DNA of 64,000 bases. Source: Tubiluchus corallicola. Its lineage: Eukaryota > Priapulida > Priapulimorpha > Priapulimorphida > Tubiluchidae. The notes beneath the pieces were generated by a model. It made no database searches and was not told the origin of the DNA. It saw nothing but the letters and a program-made list of their open reading frames with translations. Below are positions 1-30,092 of the stretch, piece by piece. Location: positions 807,501-871,500 of the forward strand of contig JAQGDQ010000010.1 of the NCBI GenBank assembly GCA_030141605.1, read 5' to 3'. Position 1 is the stretch's first letter. Every line of letters begins with the position of its first letter. The translations under genes were made by a program, and so were the position numbers.

Positions 1-807
1 GTTATTGACAAAATGTGCGTTTGTTTTCGAAGAAACTTTGTAAAACGCAGCAATGATGCTTACTTTTTTATAAACCCACTTATTCATAATCCCAATATTA
101 GCTTGATTTTGCCAGTACACGAAACTGTTCAGTGTGTAGGCTTTTGGCACAGAGAAATAAGGCTCCCAATGCTTTGCCCCTCCATAAAGAACGATTTTTT
201 TCTATTTCCTACTAGTCTTCATTGAAATCTAATCTTTTGGTCACTTGCCCGTATTGACAACTTATGTTTGAAATTATGCTAAATTTCACCAAAAATCACC
301 AAATTAGCTTGAATTATTATTTGTTAGTCCGCCGGAAGATAATTTTCCAAATAAGAACGCCCTTAGGGTCTTCATCATCAATATATGTGTTTGTTTGCAT
401 TTAAAAAAATAAGCCGAATCTATAAAACGTGTGGTTGTGATTTAATATAAATTAGTGTTTTCGTGGTGCACCTTTTCACTTAAGAATAAGCACACCAATA
501 GCTGACAAGTGTCTTGCCACCAAGTCAGTGTCTTTAAGAAGTTTGAATTCACCTGTGGCGTTTGGGAACTTATTCTGTCCTTTTAGTTAATAGGGCCAAG
601 TAGTGAATTATTGCCAACGCCAAGTGGTCTGGCATATGGTCTGGCTTTCTTTTTGTTAGAGTCTGTGCTTTTTGTTAAAATATTACTGCTCAAACAGGGC
701 ACGAACGCAGTTCCCTTAAATGATTACTACAACTTTTTTTCTAACAACCACGTTAAATTGTGCTTATTATTATATATGATCCGTTATACCACTTTCTTAT
801 ATTTTAG
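1..807. other. Non-coding stretch upstream of the first recognised exon
   Basis: No convincing exon, RNA gene or repeat is seen here. Short open frames exist on both strands but lack family resemblance and splice support. The stretch is probably intron or 5' sequence of the gene that follows, because the first recognised exon enters in the middle of a codon and needs two bases from an earlier exon. Confidence 0.5.
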
Positions 808-3800
808 CTGATTTGTCCAGAGAACAAGCTATTGTCACAAACACCAAACTATGGCAGGGCAAGACTATGGTTGACGATTTATACAAAGCTCTTCGGATAT
901 CGACGTTAAATCTTCGAGAAAATTATAAGCAGTCAAAAACCTCCTACAATCTGTTCTTGCGATACCTTCAAATGAAAAGAGCAATTAAAGAGGTAGGCAA
1001 TCACATTTTTCAGCTTACAAACTGAAGAGGTAGAATGGTCTAAAATTTTGAATTAATTGTTAGCTCTGTGGTGTGCGCGCATGGCTATTTAGAGAAACGT
1101 TAGATAAAACACGTTGCAGAGAGTTTGCCTAGCCATTGCTCTGAGAACCTCATTGCTCTTATGAATTCAGAAAATTTCACAAGGGCGTCTAATATAAGCT
1201 AAACACTAATGTTACTGTTTGAAACAACAATTTCGTTCCCCGTCACATATTTTTGCACATCTCGAAAAGTTATGCATCCCATGAAAAAAGCCGGAGCGCG
1301 TTTTAGCCATCGATGCACTGATGTCTACAGCAAAGAAGTTGTCAGGTAACAGTTGCCCCCGCAAACTGTGCAGGGTATTAAAATACCCATTATGGTCGAT
1401 TTTAATCTTTCACTTTGGTCGTAAGTTAAACTAGATGTCCAGTGAGAGTGAATGTGCATAAATAATACTGACAATCTTTATGAAGTTATGATGTGTAAAG
1501 GAAATTTAACGCAGTCAGTAGCCTTCGCTTATATTAAATAGTGTCACTCAATTTTTTATACAGTATGGCGAACTGCAAGCTTTCAATGACAAAGTTTGCA
1601 AGTTTACTAGTAATATTAAACAATTGCAGAGGACCGGAACTTCCTGCAATTTCCTTTATGAAATACTGACCCAGTAGTGGTGACCTAGCATACAGATCTC
1701 CGTCACGTATCCATTTATCATTCAGGCCGGGCGGTGCTTAACTCTGCATCAACGGGGACCACCGTGCTGGTTTGTTAAACAGTTGTAGCTTGCACGCGTC
1801 TACGTATCGAGGTGTGCATGCATGCATATGTTCAATCCAACGCTAATTGCTATTGCCTGCTGCACGTGGAATAAGTAAATTTGATTAATGGATAGGGTGC
1901 CGACTAGTGTATCGATCACCATAACAGTCGAACTAATTAACTTGCCGATATTGCTCTAAGTTAGCTAATATCAGTCCTTTGCAAAGTGATATCGTAAACA
2001 TCTCTCGTTCTCTTATTATAATCTAACACGAATAATTTGCAGTCCGTGGAAGGACGCATATAAGTCTTGCTATATTCTCAAACAGTTTTTTTTATTGCGC
2101 CCCAATTAACAGGAGAAAACTTAGGGTGTTGTGAGATAAAAAATTCTACACTTGTAGTGGATTATATATGTAAATCTCTGAAAAAGAATATTTCAGATGA
2201 AAAAGAAGATCGAGTCTGGTACGTATTCTTTTGAATGCATCAATTGAAATAAACAAAAGCGTAGACTGTGGTGTCATATGGGTCATGTAGTTTTACTTAA
2301 TGCGTACAAGAACTTAACACTTTGCAGAGCGGGCATTTTGTATAAACGTTTAACGTATATCATTAAGCAAGTTCTTGCTATCCATCACAGTAAGTAGCTA
2401 TGATGATTTTATAGAAAATTCTTATCATTCCTTTTTCGAAAGCGTAAAATATGGTAGATTCAGAGCAGTATTATTAGACGAACTATTCAACCACGAGATT
2501 GTAAAGTGCGAATCTTTATAAAATTATAATCTTGCAGTTCTGTAATACATAAAAGTATTTGAAAAATTCAAAACTGGTCATCAATCTTGCTATATTCTAT
2601 GCAGTTAGTAAAAGCAGTTTAGTAAATCAACCCCAAACTGTACATTACAATAGAAATTTACTATTAGGTGACCAATCAGCATCTTACTATTACTGTTGCT
2701 ATTTAAATGTTGTTTTTACGAATTAACATGCAATCTGTTCATGTATAGAAGCTTAATACGTTATCTGCAAATTGTACTTGAGCCAATTATTTGATCTAAT
2801 GAAATGTTAGGTTTGTTTTGATGCCCATTACTCTTTTATTAGCACCTTCAACCTAGCACTTATACCGTGAAGATAAGTTTATCAGATGTAACTCCACTTT
2901 GAATAAACAAAATTTAAAACTAAACTAAACTAATGTGAAAAACGGAAAGGAAACAATGAACCGTGTACGTTGGATATGGAGATGGATAAATTAAAAAATT
3001 AAAAATATAAGTTTTTACCACACTAGCTGCAGATATAAATTTTTTTATTGAAAGCCTTAAAGATAAAAACAGGTGGTTAAAACGAATCGATCTTCGTATT
3101 TTTTCACCGTTGTTTGCAACGAGACAAATCGTGGCAAGAGAATCTTGGATGGTGATAAAAACCAAAGATCAATTCATCATAACAGAGTGTTTTCCATTTT
3201 TAATAAAAAAATTTAGATTAGCAACTATTGTGTTGAAAAATTATATTTCTAATTATGAAAACTGTGGTGTCTTTCCGAAAAACACACACTTTAATTTAAA
3301 AACGTTTTATTTGTTGCTGCTGTAAATGTTACAGTATTGCTCATAACACCTGTTATTGTTTCAGCCGTCAAGGTTGTTATTACAAAACCACTGGTTAAGA
3401 TTGATCGATTACTTTATGATTATTATTGCAGTTACTTAGCGTTGACGAAACAATCATGTCACACACCAAAGCTGCCCTGCCTGAACAGAAAGAAGGAGAG
3501 CCAACTCTAGATTACACATTCCGCCTCCTGACCGCCATGGAAAGGGGAGGACACCGATTGGCAGATGCCAGAGCGCAAAATGAGGAGCGATATAAAGGTG
3601 AGGTGTAGACAGAGTGTTGCTAAATGCATTCTTAGTCAGAAATGATACTTGAAGAGGAAATGCTTCTAGAGTTGTACGGAAAACATTCCATTTGTCATAA
3701 AGAGAAAAGAATGGGGAGGAAAAAGGATGGATGGGGTGGTTGGTTTTAGTTTGTAAGGGGTCCTACATTCAACGGGTCTTCAGACGGTACAGTTGCAGCG

Positions 3801-6556
3801 TTGGTAGTATGAGACCGCAATTAAGTGTTGGGTAAGATATTACCGTTTCAATGCTTTATTTCTATGCGACCTGCAGGAGTACTTCTTTTCAAGATGGAAG
3901 AAATACATCATAACCTAAGCACATAAGTTAATTAGTTAATTGCAGCATTATAACACACATGGTGCGATAGCTACAATGAATTGCTGGCGAACATTCATAT
4001 ATATATATGTTCATGTAACTATTGAAATGTTTTCTGTTACATTTGCCTCGATACTAATATCTCATCGTCAAAACCGCCTCAAGTGTTCGCTGCTGACAAT
4101 ATCTACTACTTATGCGAAGTGATTGAGTAATACGGCAAATCTTTTCTCAATGCGCAACGTGAAGCTGTAGTCATTATTCTGTCACCAGAGAACTGGGCCA
4201 CCCTGGACCTGAGTAGCAACGGAGTGTCTTCATGTTTAGTTTGCATTTCTGTTGTCTCTAGGGAGCAAAATTTGATTCAGCCGGCTGCAGTGTTTGCTTA
4301 GTGTGTAACGTGGCTTCAACAAAGTTCATAGTAGTGGTTTCCTTTCTACCTAGCTTCGCAATGGCGGTTCTGTTTTGAAATCCAAAGCATACGGCTTATT
4401 TAAGAGTTTCCCTTAGGAAGTGAAAAAAAACATTAGCACCTTATAAGATGCCTGCAAAGAACCTTTTAGCGCTCTGAAACATTAACAAGTTTTATCAGCC
4501 AATAAAATTGCGTGTTATATTCATCTTTTGTTTTCCTACTTTTGTAACCATATTGTAGGCGTCAACTTTTGTCGTTGTTTATTTAGACTAAAATTTAAAA
4601 TAAGAACGGATTTCTTCCTGTTAATACAAATGACGCGTAGATCAATGGGTTTGCGCATAGCGGTTGAAACGACGATTTTGTCAACAAATCGGTAGTTTAG
4701 CTTATAAAAATCTCACATGGGTAAGCCCGTTCGACGATTGAAAATTTAGCTGTCGCCTAAAAAAGCTTTCCGACTCCTTTAAAGAAAATAACAATATATT
4801 TAGCATGATGCGTTTTTTATACTGATATCACTTAAATCTGAAAAGAACTATAACAAAGAAATTTGCATGAGAATTCCTATAAACCACATAGTTAGTTTAT
4901 ACTATCGCTGTGTAGACTTTTTTCGGCGTGGTGGTAGCCGATATTCACTTGAAAGTTGTGACGTAACTGGTGGAGATCGCGAATTTCTGCAGGTGCATTG
5001 TAGCTTCCCATCGCAAAGTTTGTCACCTAATTTCTTCTGAAAACTCATACCTATGACGGAAATGATAGTGCGCTGGTTTTTAATAGATGAACAACTTCAT
5101 TAGTGGAAAAATGGGAGCGGTCAAAGCGTGAAATGATCGCGAGTTTAAAATGATCTTGCAAATTATACGAAGCGCTTATCACAGTTTTATTACTGAATCC
5201 TTCTAACACTTTTCGCAAACATTAAAATAAGCCTAACTTCCCACACCAGTTCCCAAAAGGCTTGGCCTTTCCTTTAAAGTATGTTCTATAAAAAATTAAA
5301 TCAACGTGAAAACTTCAGGCTCTCCTGTCGTTGAAAAACACTTAAATGTATATGTATGAACGTCCTTGGTAAAGAAACAGGTAGCGTTTGTACTCAGTTT
5401 TGTTATTGAAGAACATTATTAAACAACTTTGTTGAATAATTCAAGAATTTCAGTTAGGTCTTCTAGCATTGATGTAGGCCTAAGTTTTTAGTGTGTATCT
5501 CCAACGATGCATTCATTATGAATGTTGTAAATCTCTCCTTGCTTTTTCTCAAAACTTAAATATCATAAACTCCTCGTTTTCATTTAGTCATTTTAATAGT
5601 CATATTTAAACTGAACACTTTGCCCGAGTGTTATTCACATGGCGCTCATTTTCATCAACGTGGGAGCATTCCAGCTACATTATTTCTAGCTAGGCTTCAG
5701 AGCGCGATACATTCAATCTATAAAACTCGTGTTGACACTATACATCACTGAGAATCTGATTTCACGGCAAAGAAAATGGCTTCATTTCCTGTTGGAGTAC
5801 CAGAAGTCGCCATGCTTTGCACAATTTGGTAATATAGTCACAAATTTGTTAACAAGTGAAGCTTTCTACAGGGCTTCAGTTAAGGCCTGCAGTAGCAATA
5901 ACATCATAAACACTTCGAAGAATAAGATCGAGCAAAAGTGATTTCTCTTCAATGCTTAATTGCTGTAGCTGTTTGTAAGCTTCTTTTTATTAGGGAGCAT
6001 GCGCACACTCAATAATCTTCATTGACAATACGTTTGAGCATTGTTTGAGCATTTGTAGGCGACGTTGAAGATTATGCAATATATTGCGCAATACAATATT
6101 TTATTCATATGGTGACGTATATAATACGCGATGGATCTCTTCTAATAAAAAATAAGCATGACAAATTCCTTCAGAAGTAATTAAAATAAAAGTAAGAGAG
6201 AATTTGACATTACTTGCTATGCAAGGAAATTACAACAGTAAATAAATAATAATAGTTTACGACATTCTTTCCGAAGGAACTGAAAACAATAAATTTGTGT
6301 AACATTTATGAATCAATAGGCCTGCATCTAAGACAGCCGTTCTAAAATCATGATATATACGAATGTCATTCCCAACCCGCTGCCCCACGTCTTTCCAAGA
6401 ATGTTCGACTTTTAACTATTGCCCATGTGTTCACTGTTTTTGTTTTGTCAAAATGTTATCCCCGCTTTCCGGGATTGCTTGATTCTGCATTTTTACAGCC
6501 TATATTTATTTGGAGTATCTTTACATGAGGTCGTTTTTTACAAATACATCATCATC

Positions 6557-6593
<37 letters not shown>

Positions 6594-9500
6594 GCAGCAA
6601 CAACAATAACAACAACAACAACAACAACAGCAATAATAATAATAATAGATAATGTTTATGTGTTTTGAAATTGGAGAGAAGTAGATTTTAAAATTTAAAT
6701 GAACTTGTGGCATTCAGTAGTTTGACGTCTTGTAGATTATGCATACTTTGAAAGACCAAAATTCCATTAATTAGAATGGAATTCTCTATTAGCTCAGAAA
6801 ATTTTCACTATGGCCATCCAGGCATTGATATGAATATAATTACTATAGGACATGACTATCACATGTTATGGTTGTCATACACGCATGCGTCGTACGCACG
6901 CCAAGCTTTTCCATTGCTTAAGCAATGAAATATGCAATTTACGACCGTCATTCTAATGTCAAGTTATTATGTTTAAATCTTGCTTTTTGTTTTATTGGTA
7001 CATTAACGGAACACCCTGCAAGTAAAGCGCAAGTTTTCAGCCACGTAGCATTACATACTCGCTGCAAAACATGTTCATTTGGTAAACTTTATGGCTAAGT
7101 TTTAAAATCGAGTAGTTGCTCCGACTCCATAGATTCTGAAAACGGCAACATTTAATAGAATGGGTTTTAAACGTCTTTGATAACATAGGTTATTATGCCA
7201 TACACAGCGTTTGGTACACTACAAATCGGGATACAGCATTTAGTGATACGCCGTAGTCAATATGAGTAATGTGGAAGGGCTGGGAACTAGCTCACTATCA
7301 AAGATAATCTTCTAAAGCCTCTAAGAAACTGACGCACGTTTAAGACACTCTTTTGAGTACGTATAAATGTTGCGTCAACAAAATGAACATGCGAATCAGT
7401 ATGGCGAACGAAGCCAGAGCTACTACTGACCTGGCAGTCACGCGTCCAATAAACTGGCGTTGCTTAATTTCAGTCGAACTTTAATCGCCAGGCACACACC
7501 GTGATTACTCGGCTGTTCCACTCGCACCAAATCACGCATTATTTTTTCGAGATTACTTTATCATGAAGTGATAGAGCTGTAAGCCGATAGAAGCCTGATC
7601 GTTCTTTCAGAAATAAAAAATAGTGTAGCTGCAATTATTGTTGTCTGATTCACAAAATTGCAGCCATGCAAAAATAGCTTGTTTGTTGTTCCCGGTAACT
7701 AACAGCTGTTTTGATGGCGAAAGTTAACGGAATTTTCATTAATTACATTGGCCTACATTATTGCAAATTAAACACGACGCATATAGAAAGTGAATCACTT
7801 TACTGGACTGTATTTCATCCTTCGCTTCGATGTTTAACGAGAGAGAAAAACAGCGTGTACTGGAAAGGAGATATTTTGTATTTGACCCATGTGAAATAAT
7901 TACAAATGCGACAAATGAATTCATAAATAAAGTAGAAAAACGAAGAGTGATATAGCAGCGGTTTTTATCGTTCCATTTCTCAATAAATATGGAAAATCTT
8001 GTTACTAGCAAGCAACAGGCAAACAGATATAGTTGTAAAGAGTGTTAGAAATATTTGCTGAATGAAAGACAATATACGTTAAGTCACAAACATATTTAAC
8101 CCTTCAATTCCTTTTCACTAAAATGGCGTTCTGGCAGTGCCCGACAAATAAAATGTATCAACCTTTTGTGCAACAAAAATCCAGTTGTCATAAATGTGAT
8201 AATTATTATACCTGGACACTTAAATCGTACATCAAGTTCTGGTACCGCTTCCGTGCTCTGTAGGCTTTGTACGTTAAGTATTAGCTACATCTGTTCTCAA
8301 TTAAAATGTATTTCCTGCACATAGAGAAGTACTTTTGATCAATATGGTTTTGCTTATCGCTAATACGAAAATTAGTGTAATTAAGCTTTTTCTATACAAA
8401 ATATCCATTCGTAACATTGATGTTGTATAAACATTAAAAAGCATCTTAATGCACAACACTTATTATTATTAAGTCGTATTACTGCAATGTACATAAAAAT
8501 GTATACTACATGCAGGCGGCTGTATACCAGTCAATCATATTATACAATGTTTGCAATTGGCAATCTGCTATTCCGCAATGAGTAAAATTATATTAACTAT
8601 TAAACTATAGTATCTATTATATTAAAATGTAGTAGTTTCGTGTCTCCCGCCAAAAAATCGATTATGGCAAACCTTAGTTACACAGAGCAAGGTTCATACC
8701 GCGGATTACGACGAATGTAGGAAAGTTTGGTACAAATAAGTTTGGTACAGGTAATTTAGCTACGAGGTAATTTTGGTACAAGGAAAATTTTTGTGCTAGG
8801 AATTTTTGGTACCGGTAATTTTGGTACAGGTAAATTTGGTACTATCATCTAAGGTAGAAGGAATTTTGCTACTAGGAAAATGTAGTACGGGGAATGTTTG
8901 GTACGGGGAAAATATGGTACTAGGATTGTCTAGTACTAAGAAATATTGATACAAGGATGTTTTGAAGCGGAAAATATGGTACGAGGAAAATATGGTACTA
9001 GGAAAGTCTGGTTTATCAAAAAGTTCTTAAAGCATTATACTTTTCGAGTTTTACTCTAATTTGAAAATAACGTTTCTGAAATCAGCTTTGCTGTTTACTG
9101 AATTACCACACTGTTAGAAACAATTAAACAATAAAATAATGCTCAATTGCTTGTTTTTAGCAAGCCACTGCTTACTTGCCTGTCTGTCCATACGCCCGTC
9201 TGTATTTTAATAATGACGATGGCACAGGTACATTAATTTTGATTGCTTTTTAAAGAAGCACTCGGACAAATAAAAGTAAAAATAGTACTGCACTAATAAC
9301 TGCTACTAACATTTTCGCTTTGCCAGTTTGAAAGTTTTGCCAAATTTGAAAAATGAGTATTATTTATTTCCGCTAGCCAAGCCCCGTAAAAACATTTTGC
9401 ATAAAATCGTAACTGCATTTAAATCATTTAAATTATCAAAAGTGCCGCAAATGTGCCACATAGTGTAGTGCCAGCAGTAACCACTGTATTCAGCAGTAAT

Positions 9501-9842
9501 CACTGTCATTTTCGACTTTGCTACAATTGTCATAATCGTTGTCACTGTCAACATCATCATTGGTATCATCTTTGCCATAATTATCACTATTATCATCGTA
9601 ATCATTATTATCATTATCACTATTGTTATCGTTGTCATCATCAGCATTATTGCCATCACTTACTGAAATCATCCACCGTTATTTATTGGCAAACCAGCAA
9701 CAATAGTAACAGTGGTGATGGCGATGATTATTATGATGTTCACTGCTAACAATATTAATAGCAGCAACAACAGTAACAACAGCAACAACAACAACAGCAG
9801 CAGCAGTAACAACAACAATGGCGACGACGACGACGACGACGC

Positions 9843-9878
<36 letters not shown>

Positions 9879-9911
9879 TGATGATGATGATGATGATGAC
9901 GATGATGATGG

Positions 9912-9948
<37 letters not shown>

Positions 9949-12462
9949 AATGGTGATGATGACGGTGATGAGGGCAACAAGAGCAGCAAGCATGAACTAA
10001 CATACAACAGGAATAACAACAAGATCAGTAACAACAATAATAGCAGCAAAGACAATGACAACGTCAACAAAAACAAAACAACAATAGCCACGGTAACAAA
10101 ACGGCAAAAGTAACAATAGTGACATGATAAACAAATGAAAAATGCAACAATATGAGTCTCTTTAACTTGTTCGAGTAGGTTATATAAACTATATTTTCAT
10201 ACTACCAAACTTTCCGAGTACTAAACTTTCCTTTCCCAGTATCAAACTAGTTCCGTAGCATTTTTACCTTGCACAATATTTACTTGTACCAAAAATGCCT
10301 GATAAAACTTCGTTAGTGCCATATTTACCAGTACCATATTTTCTCTGTACCCACTTTTTCAGACTGCCAAAATTACCGCCTACCAAACATCAAAATTTCC
10401 TCGTACCAAAATGACCAGTTCCAAACTTACCTGTACCAAACTTACTAATACCAAACTTACCGCGCACCATTACGACATGCGCTTTACGGAAAATGGAAGA
10501 CGCCTTATGGCTTGCGGATTATGGACTAGGGCTTGCTCCTTACGGCTTTTTCTATGTGACACGAGCCCAAGCATGAACCCAGCCGAAATCGGCATCAGCG
10601 TGCAGCATGAACATCATTTTGTTACATAATCGTATTCAAGGGATGCGTACAAGCACACGCCACACGCACACTCAATTCGAAAGCTTTATTAGATATTATA
10701 TCGTTTGCTGTTCGTATTGAGGTTCCCTTGCAAATGTCAGAGGACAGATTGTAAATCTAGAAGGGCAAATTTGCTGAGCGAATGTTCCTTTGTTGAAAGT
10801 TCGATGAGTTGCCATCGTGCAGACTGTGGTCATTCTTAAGTTTCATGCAATCGGTAATAGGCACAGCGAACTGCATGTATGGCAGTGCTGGTACAGAAAT
10901 TTCAAGTTTGCGAAGCTAGCTAGATAGTGAAATGTAGTAGAAAGGTGCTCCATGGGAGAAATTGCAACGCGCATTAAGGTATCTTTTTTCGCTATGCAAT
11001 GTGTCACTAGTGCCAAAAATTCGTTTAATGACTGGATGTTCATTTTTAGACGTTGAATTCTTCAGGGTCATTTTAGTATAACTCTTAATAATTTGCGCTG
11101 TGTAAATTTTGCTCTTTGTAGTCTTTATAGGTCCTCTTTGTAGGTTCCAATTTTTGACCATTTGTTCCGGTTTTTCTTTTTTAATGCATTAGCACGCATT
11201 GCATTATTGTTAAGACTAATTGTTAAAGAAAATATTAAAGTAAATTGTTAAGTAGTTTAAAATAAGGAAACAAACAAATATATCTGCAAAGAAGATAGAC
11301 CTCGATTTTTTTATTGAGAACTTTGCATATTTTAAAAATGTATGAGCTAATGTGTGCTTTTGAGAATAAAAATGTTGAACTACTTTTGTTGTCTTTATTG
11401 GCTGCATATTTACCGAGTTGAAAATTGCTGCAATATTTTTTTCAAAACATGCTATCCCGAGTTTACTCTTTTTAATAGCAAAGCCCTGTCAAAGCTTTCT
11501 GACACTTCTCCTGACACTCTTGCTCCTCCCTCCCCCATAGTAAAAATATGCTTAACTTTACCTCTTACGCTTGAGCGAAATTTAATGGGTGTCTTTGAAT
11601 AATAACTCTTTTTTGGTTGCAAGGCAAAGGCACTCTTTAAGCAGACCAGTCGCTCAAGAGGTATAAATGTATAGCATAAATGTCAGTTTATGGAGGTGCT
11701 TAAGGACGCTCCAGCACGATAAAGGCATGTCAAATACTATTCAGCTTGAAACGTGGTTTTCCGCCTTATTTCGCTTATTTATGAAGTTAAATTATACTTA
11801 AATGCGTTTTTCTACTTATTGCTTTGCGTTTCTTTAAACTCTTTGTTTCTTTGCTGAAAGTGTTACCAAATCTTCCTTGTTCGTTTCTTTCTATTTGTTT
11901 CTCTCGGCTCCTTTTTCATTTCTTCTCTTTCCTCCTATCCTGTTCTTTCTTGCTTTTTCTTTTTCCTCGGCCCACCTTCTTCACAATTTCTTTATTTTAC
12001 CTGGTTTCTTTCTTTCTACCTGGTTTCCTGTAACTTCCTGCGCGTTATTGAAGTAACTAAATTTCGTTGATCCACTGATATTCCTGCAATTAGCAACTAT
12101 ATTTTTGGAAATAGCGATATTTTCTCCAATATTTTGCTTAAGGCATTGTTATTGATAAGTTTGTTTTTAATAAATATAATTCTAATTAATCAAGCAAAAA
12201 ATTTTGATTTTCTCTTTCAGACATGGATACCAGGGAAATTAACAAGGAAAATTATCAGCTGCAAATCGAGTTGCACAAACTGATTAAAAAATATTTCGTT
12301 CTTCGATCAATAGTAATGGAGCTGGATGAAGATTACGAGGATTCTAAAGATTATCCGATAATCCCTCGATATTCAATGATTAAAAACATGATTAAGGAGG
12401 TTATGAGGAATCCAGAGTTTATTAGCATAGTTCAGGAGGAAACAATGTCAGGTCCAACTTGA
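808..12462 (+). CDS. Unrecognised coiled-coil protein, last three exons (5' end not found)
   Basis: I do not recognise this protein. Three exons join in phase: 808-992 (after TTTTAG, donor GAG|GTAGGC), 3432-3597 (after TTGCAG, donor AAAG|GTGAGG) and 12221-12462 (after CTCTTTCAG, ending in TGA). The entry phase at 808 requires an upstream exon, so the start is missing. The visible 197 or so residues are hydrophilic, rich in Leu, Lys, Glu and Asn, and heptad-like, notably around NKENYQLQIELHKLIKKYF near the start of the last exon. The C-terminus carries a compact YPIIPRYSMIKNMIKEVMRN segment. There is no signal peptide or membrane helix. A small kinetochore, cytoskeletal or complex-scaffold subunit is possible, but this is only a guess from composition. 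The last intron (8.6 kb) is far larger than most others in the window and is full of repeats. Exon reality is supported by three consistent splice phases. Confidence 0.6.
6548..6649. repeat. (CAA/CAG)n trinucleotide microsatellite
   Basis: An uninterrupted run of ACA triplets with a few CAG and ATA variants lies within the large intron of the first gene. It reads as poly-Asn in one frame, which is a microsatellite artefact and not coding sequence. Confidence 0.9.
8714..9015 (+). repeat. Left arm of foldback-like element: degenerate short tandem repeats
   Basis: About 300 bp is built from degenerate repeats of roughly 15-18 bp with the core TTTGGTACNNGNAA, for example near 8727, 8745, 8774, 8810, 8825, 8840, 8899 and 8915. 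The same motif appears in reverse complement at 10195-10475, so the two blocks form a long imperfect inverted repeat. Arms made of internal short repeats are known from foldback-type transposons. No transposase is seen between the arms. Confidence 0.65.
9530..10115. repeat. Composite trinucleotide block (ATC, CAA/CAG, GAC, GAT, CAA)
   Basis: This is the centre of the inverted-repeat structure. In order, it has ATC/ATT triplets (9540-9660), CAA/CAG triplets (9745-9820), GAC then GAT runs (9826-9957) and CAA-rich sequence to about 10110. All the long frames across it encode homopolymers (Asp, Met, His, Ser, Ile, Asn), as expected of a microsatellite. None is treated as a gene. Confidence 0.9.
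10195..10475 (-). repeat. Right arm of foldback-like element (inverse of 8714-9015)
   Basis: Repeats with the core TACCAAACTT or TACCAAAATT (for instance 10203, 10295, 10334, 10381, 10405, 10435, 10450) are the reverse complement of the left-arm core. Similarity between the arms is at the level of the repeat unit and not base-perfect, which suggests an old element or one whose units drift and expand. The outer edges of both arms end near a GTAATCCGC- or CATTACGAC-like sequence, but I could not define exact termini or a target-site duplication. Confidence 0.65.
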
Positions 12463-13877
12463 ATTTTGTGTGATGGATGCTGTTGCTTGATTCTAGGCTA
12501 TAAAGTGGCGTATCTGGTGGCATTTCCATCAGAAAGAGTGACCGGACTACACTGGTGCACTGCAACCCAAAGCCAAGAGCCATGTATAGCTGGTATACCT
12601 TAATAAGCTGGCAAATAATTTATCATTATTGCGTGAGGTTTTTTATGTCTAATAGGAACGTGGTCAAATTGTTATTAAATTATCTATAATATTTATCAAC
12701 AACTACGTTGCGATCTTCATTAGTTATAGTAAATGTATTATTACGTAATAACGTGTTAGATTGTTATAATATTAAACCACCTTGCATAAATAATTTTGAA
12801 TTAGTTGTGGTCTATGTCTATGAAGTGGAAATGTCTATAGAGTTACACACACCTGCGTTTTTAACACTGATTGTATTTGTACGGTTTCTGCGCATGCGTA
12901 TCTCGACTTCTCAAACTTTTTTAAAGTTAGAGACAAAAAAAATACAACGACAACTGTTTAATTGTATTTGCTGTTTAGTGCTTATGTTTAGTGTCACAAG
13001 CTGCTGTTATTTTGTTAAATGCCAATGTGGCTTCTTGCCGCAACAATAAATTTTAGTGCATGGTAAATAAAGAAAAGATTTATTCTACAATTCTGTATGT
13101 ACAAACTTAGGCTTGTCGCTAGTGCAGGGGCACTAGAAAGTGTTTTTTGTGAGTGTATGTTTTTGATTTACGTATGTATGGAAAATGGTGGCACTTGTGA
13201 AATTAATGACGGTTTACATAAAATTTTCAGGCAGTGTTGATAATTTCAAATTCATTTATTATAATTCATCTTTGCGCCTGAGGCATGACGCTGTAAATAG
13301 TTAATTCCAGCTTTAACTTGTAATCAAGTTTTGTTTTTTACTTATTGTCACAATGCAATGTTTATCTGTAAACGTAAATAAAACTCTAAAATTCCGTTTC
13401 AGAAGTTCTATATTTAAGCTAGTTTTCAACTCAGTTACATTGCCAAGAATGAACCACTTATAAGTCACCAAGGTATAATATAAGACGTGGTGCTGAACGC
13501 TCATTTATTTGAATGGCAAGTGTTTAGTGCACAACGACTTCTAAATACGCAAATTTTTTCTATAAACTTGCAACAGCAACAGCAAATTAATTTGGATGAA
13601 ATAACTGAGCTTTAATCTCTTAATACATGTGCTACGCCTGTGATTACAAAAAACCATGACCAATTCAAATAAAAATAAGTTAGTACTGAAAGATATAACT
13701 ATAGGGTTTAAACTACGACTGTGTTTACTGTACTTGTTTTAGCTTGATTTGCTTGCAACAATTAAAAAGTACAAATACATTTTCTGCATCTGTTGTTACA
13801 CAAGTCGTGCCACTTATAAACTGAAGGAATACAACTTTTGTATCTGTTACTATAAAAGTCGTGCACTTGTAAACAAA
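12463..13877. other. 3' flank of the coiled-coil gene and tail-to-tail gap to ACSL
   Basis: The first gene and ACSL converge here. Candidate poly(A) signals AATAAA for the + strand gene lie at 13045-13050 and 13066-13071, which would give a 3' UTR of about 600 nt. No further exon is recognised. The right end of the gap carries the 54 bp repeats listed separately. Confidence 0.5.

Positions 13878-13900
<23 letters not shown>
13770..13900 (-). repeat. Three imperfect ~54 bp repeats at the 3' end of ACSL
   Basis: On the minus strand the unit CAGATACAAGAAATGTATTC, which contains the last codons of ACSL, recurs in altered form about 54 and 108 bases further on (plus-strand anchors near 13883, 13828 and 13775). 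Between anchors there is also a shared GTGCACGACTT-like segment. The coding end of the gene is therefore echoed in its own 3' UTR. Confidence 0.6.

Positions 13901-30092
<16,192 letters not shown>

Noticed and set aside
9360-10113. Several overlapping long open frames on both strands (poly-Asp, poly-His, poly-Ser, poly-Ile, poly-Met)
   Set aside because: They are translations of trinucleotide microsatellites: every frame of the same DNA is open and homopolymeric, with no splice or domain support.
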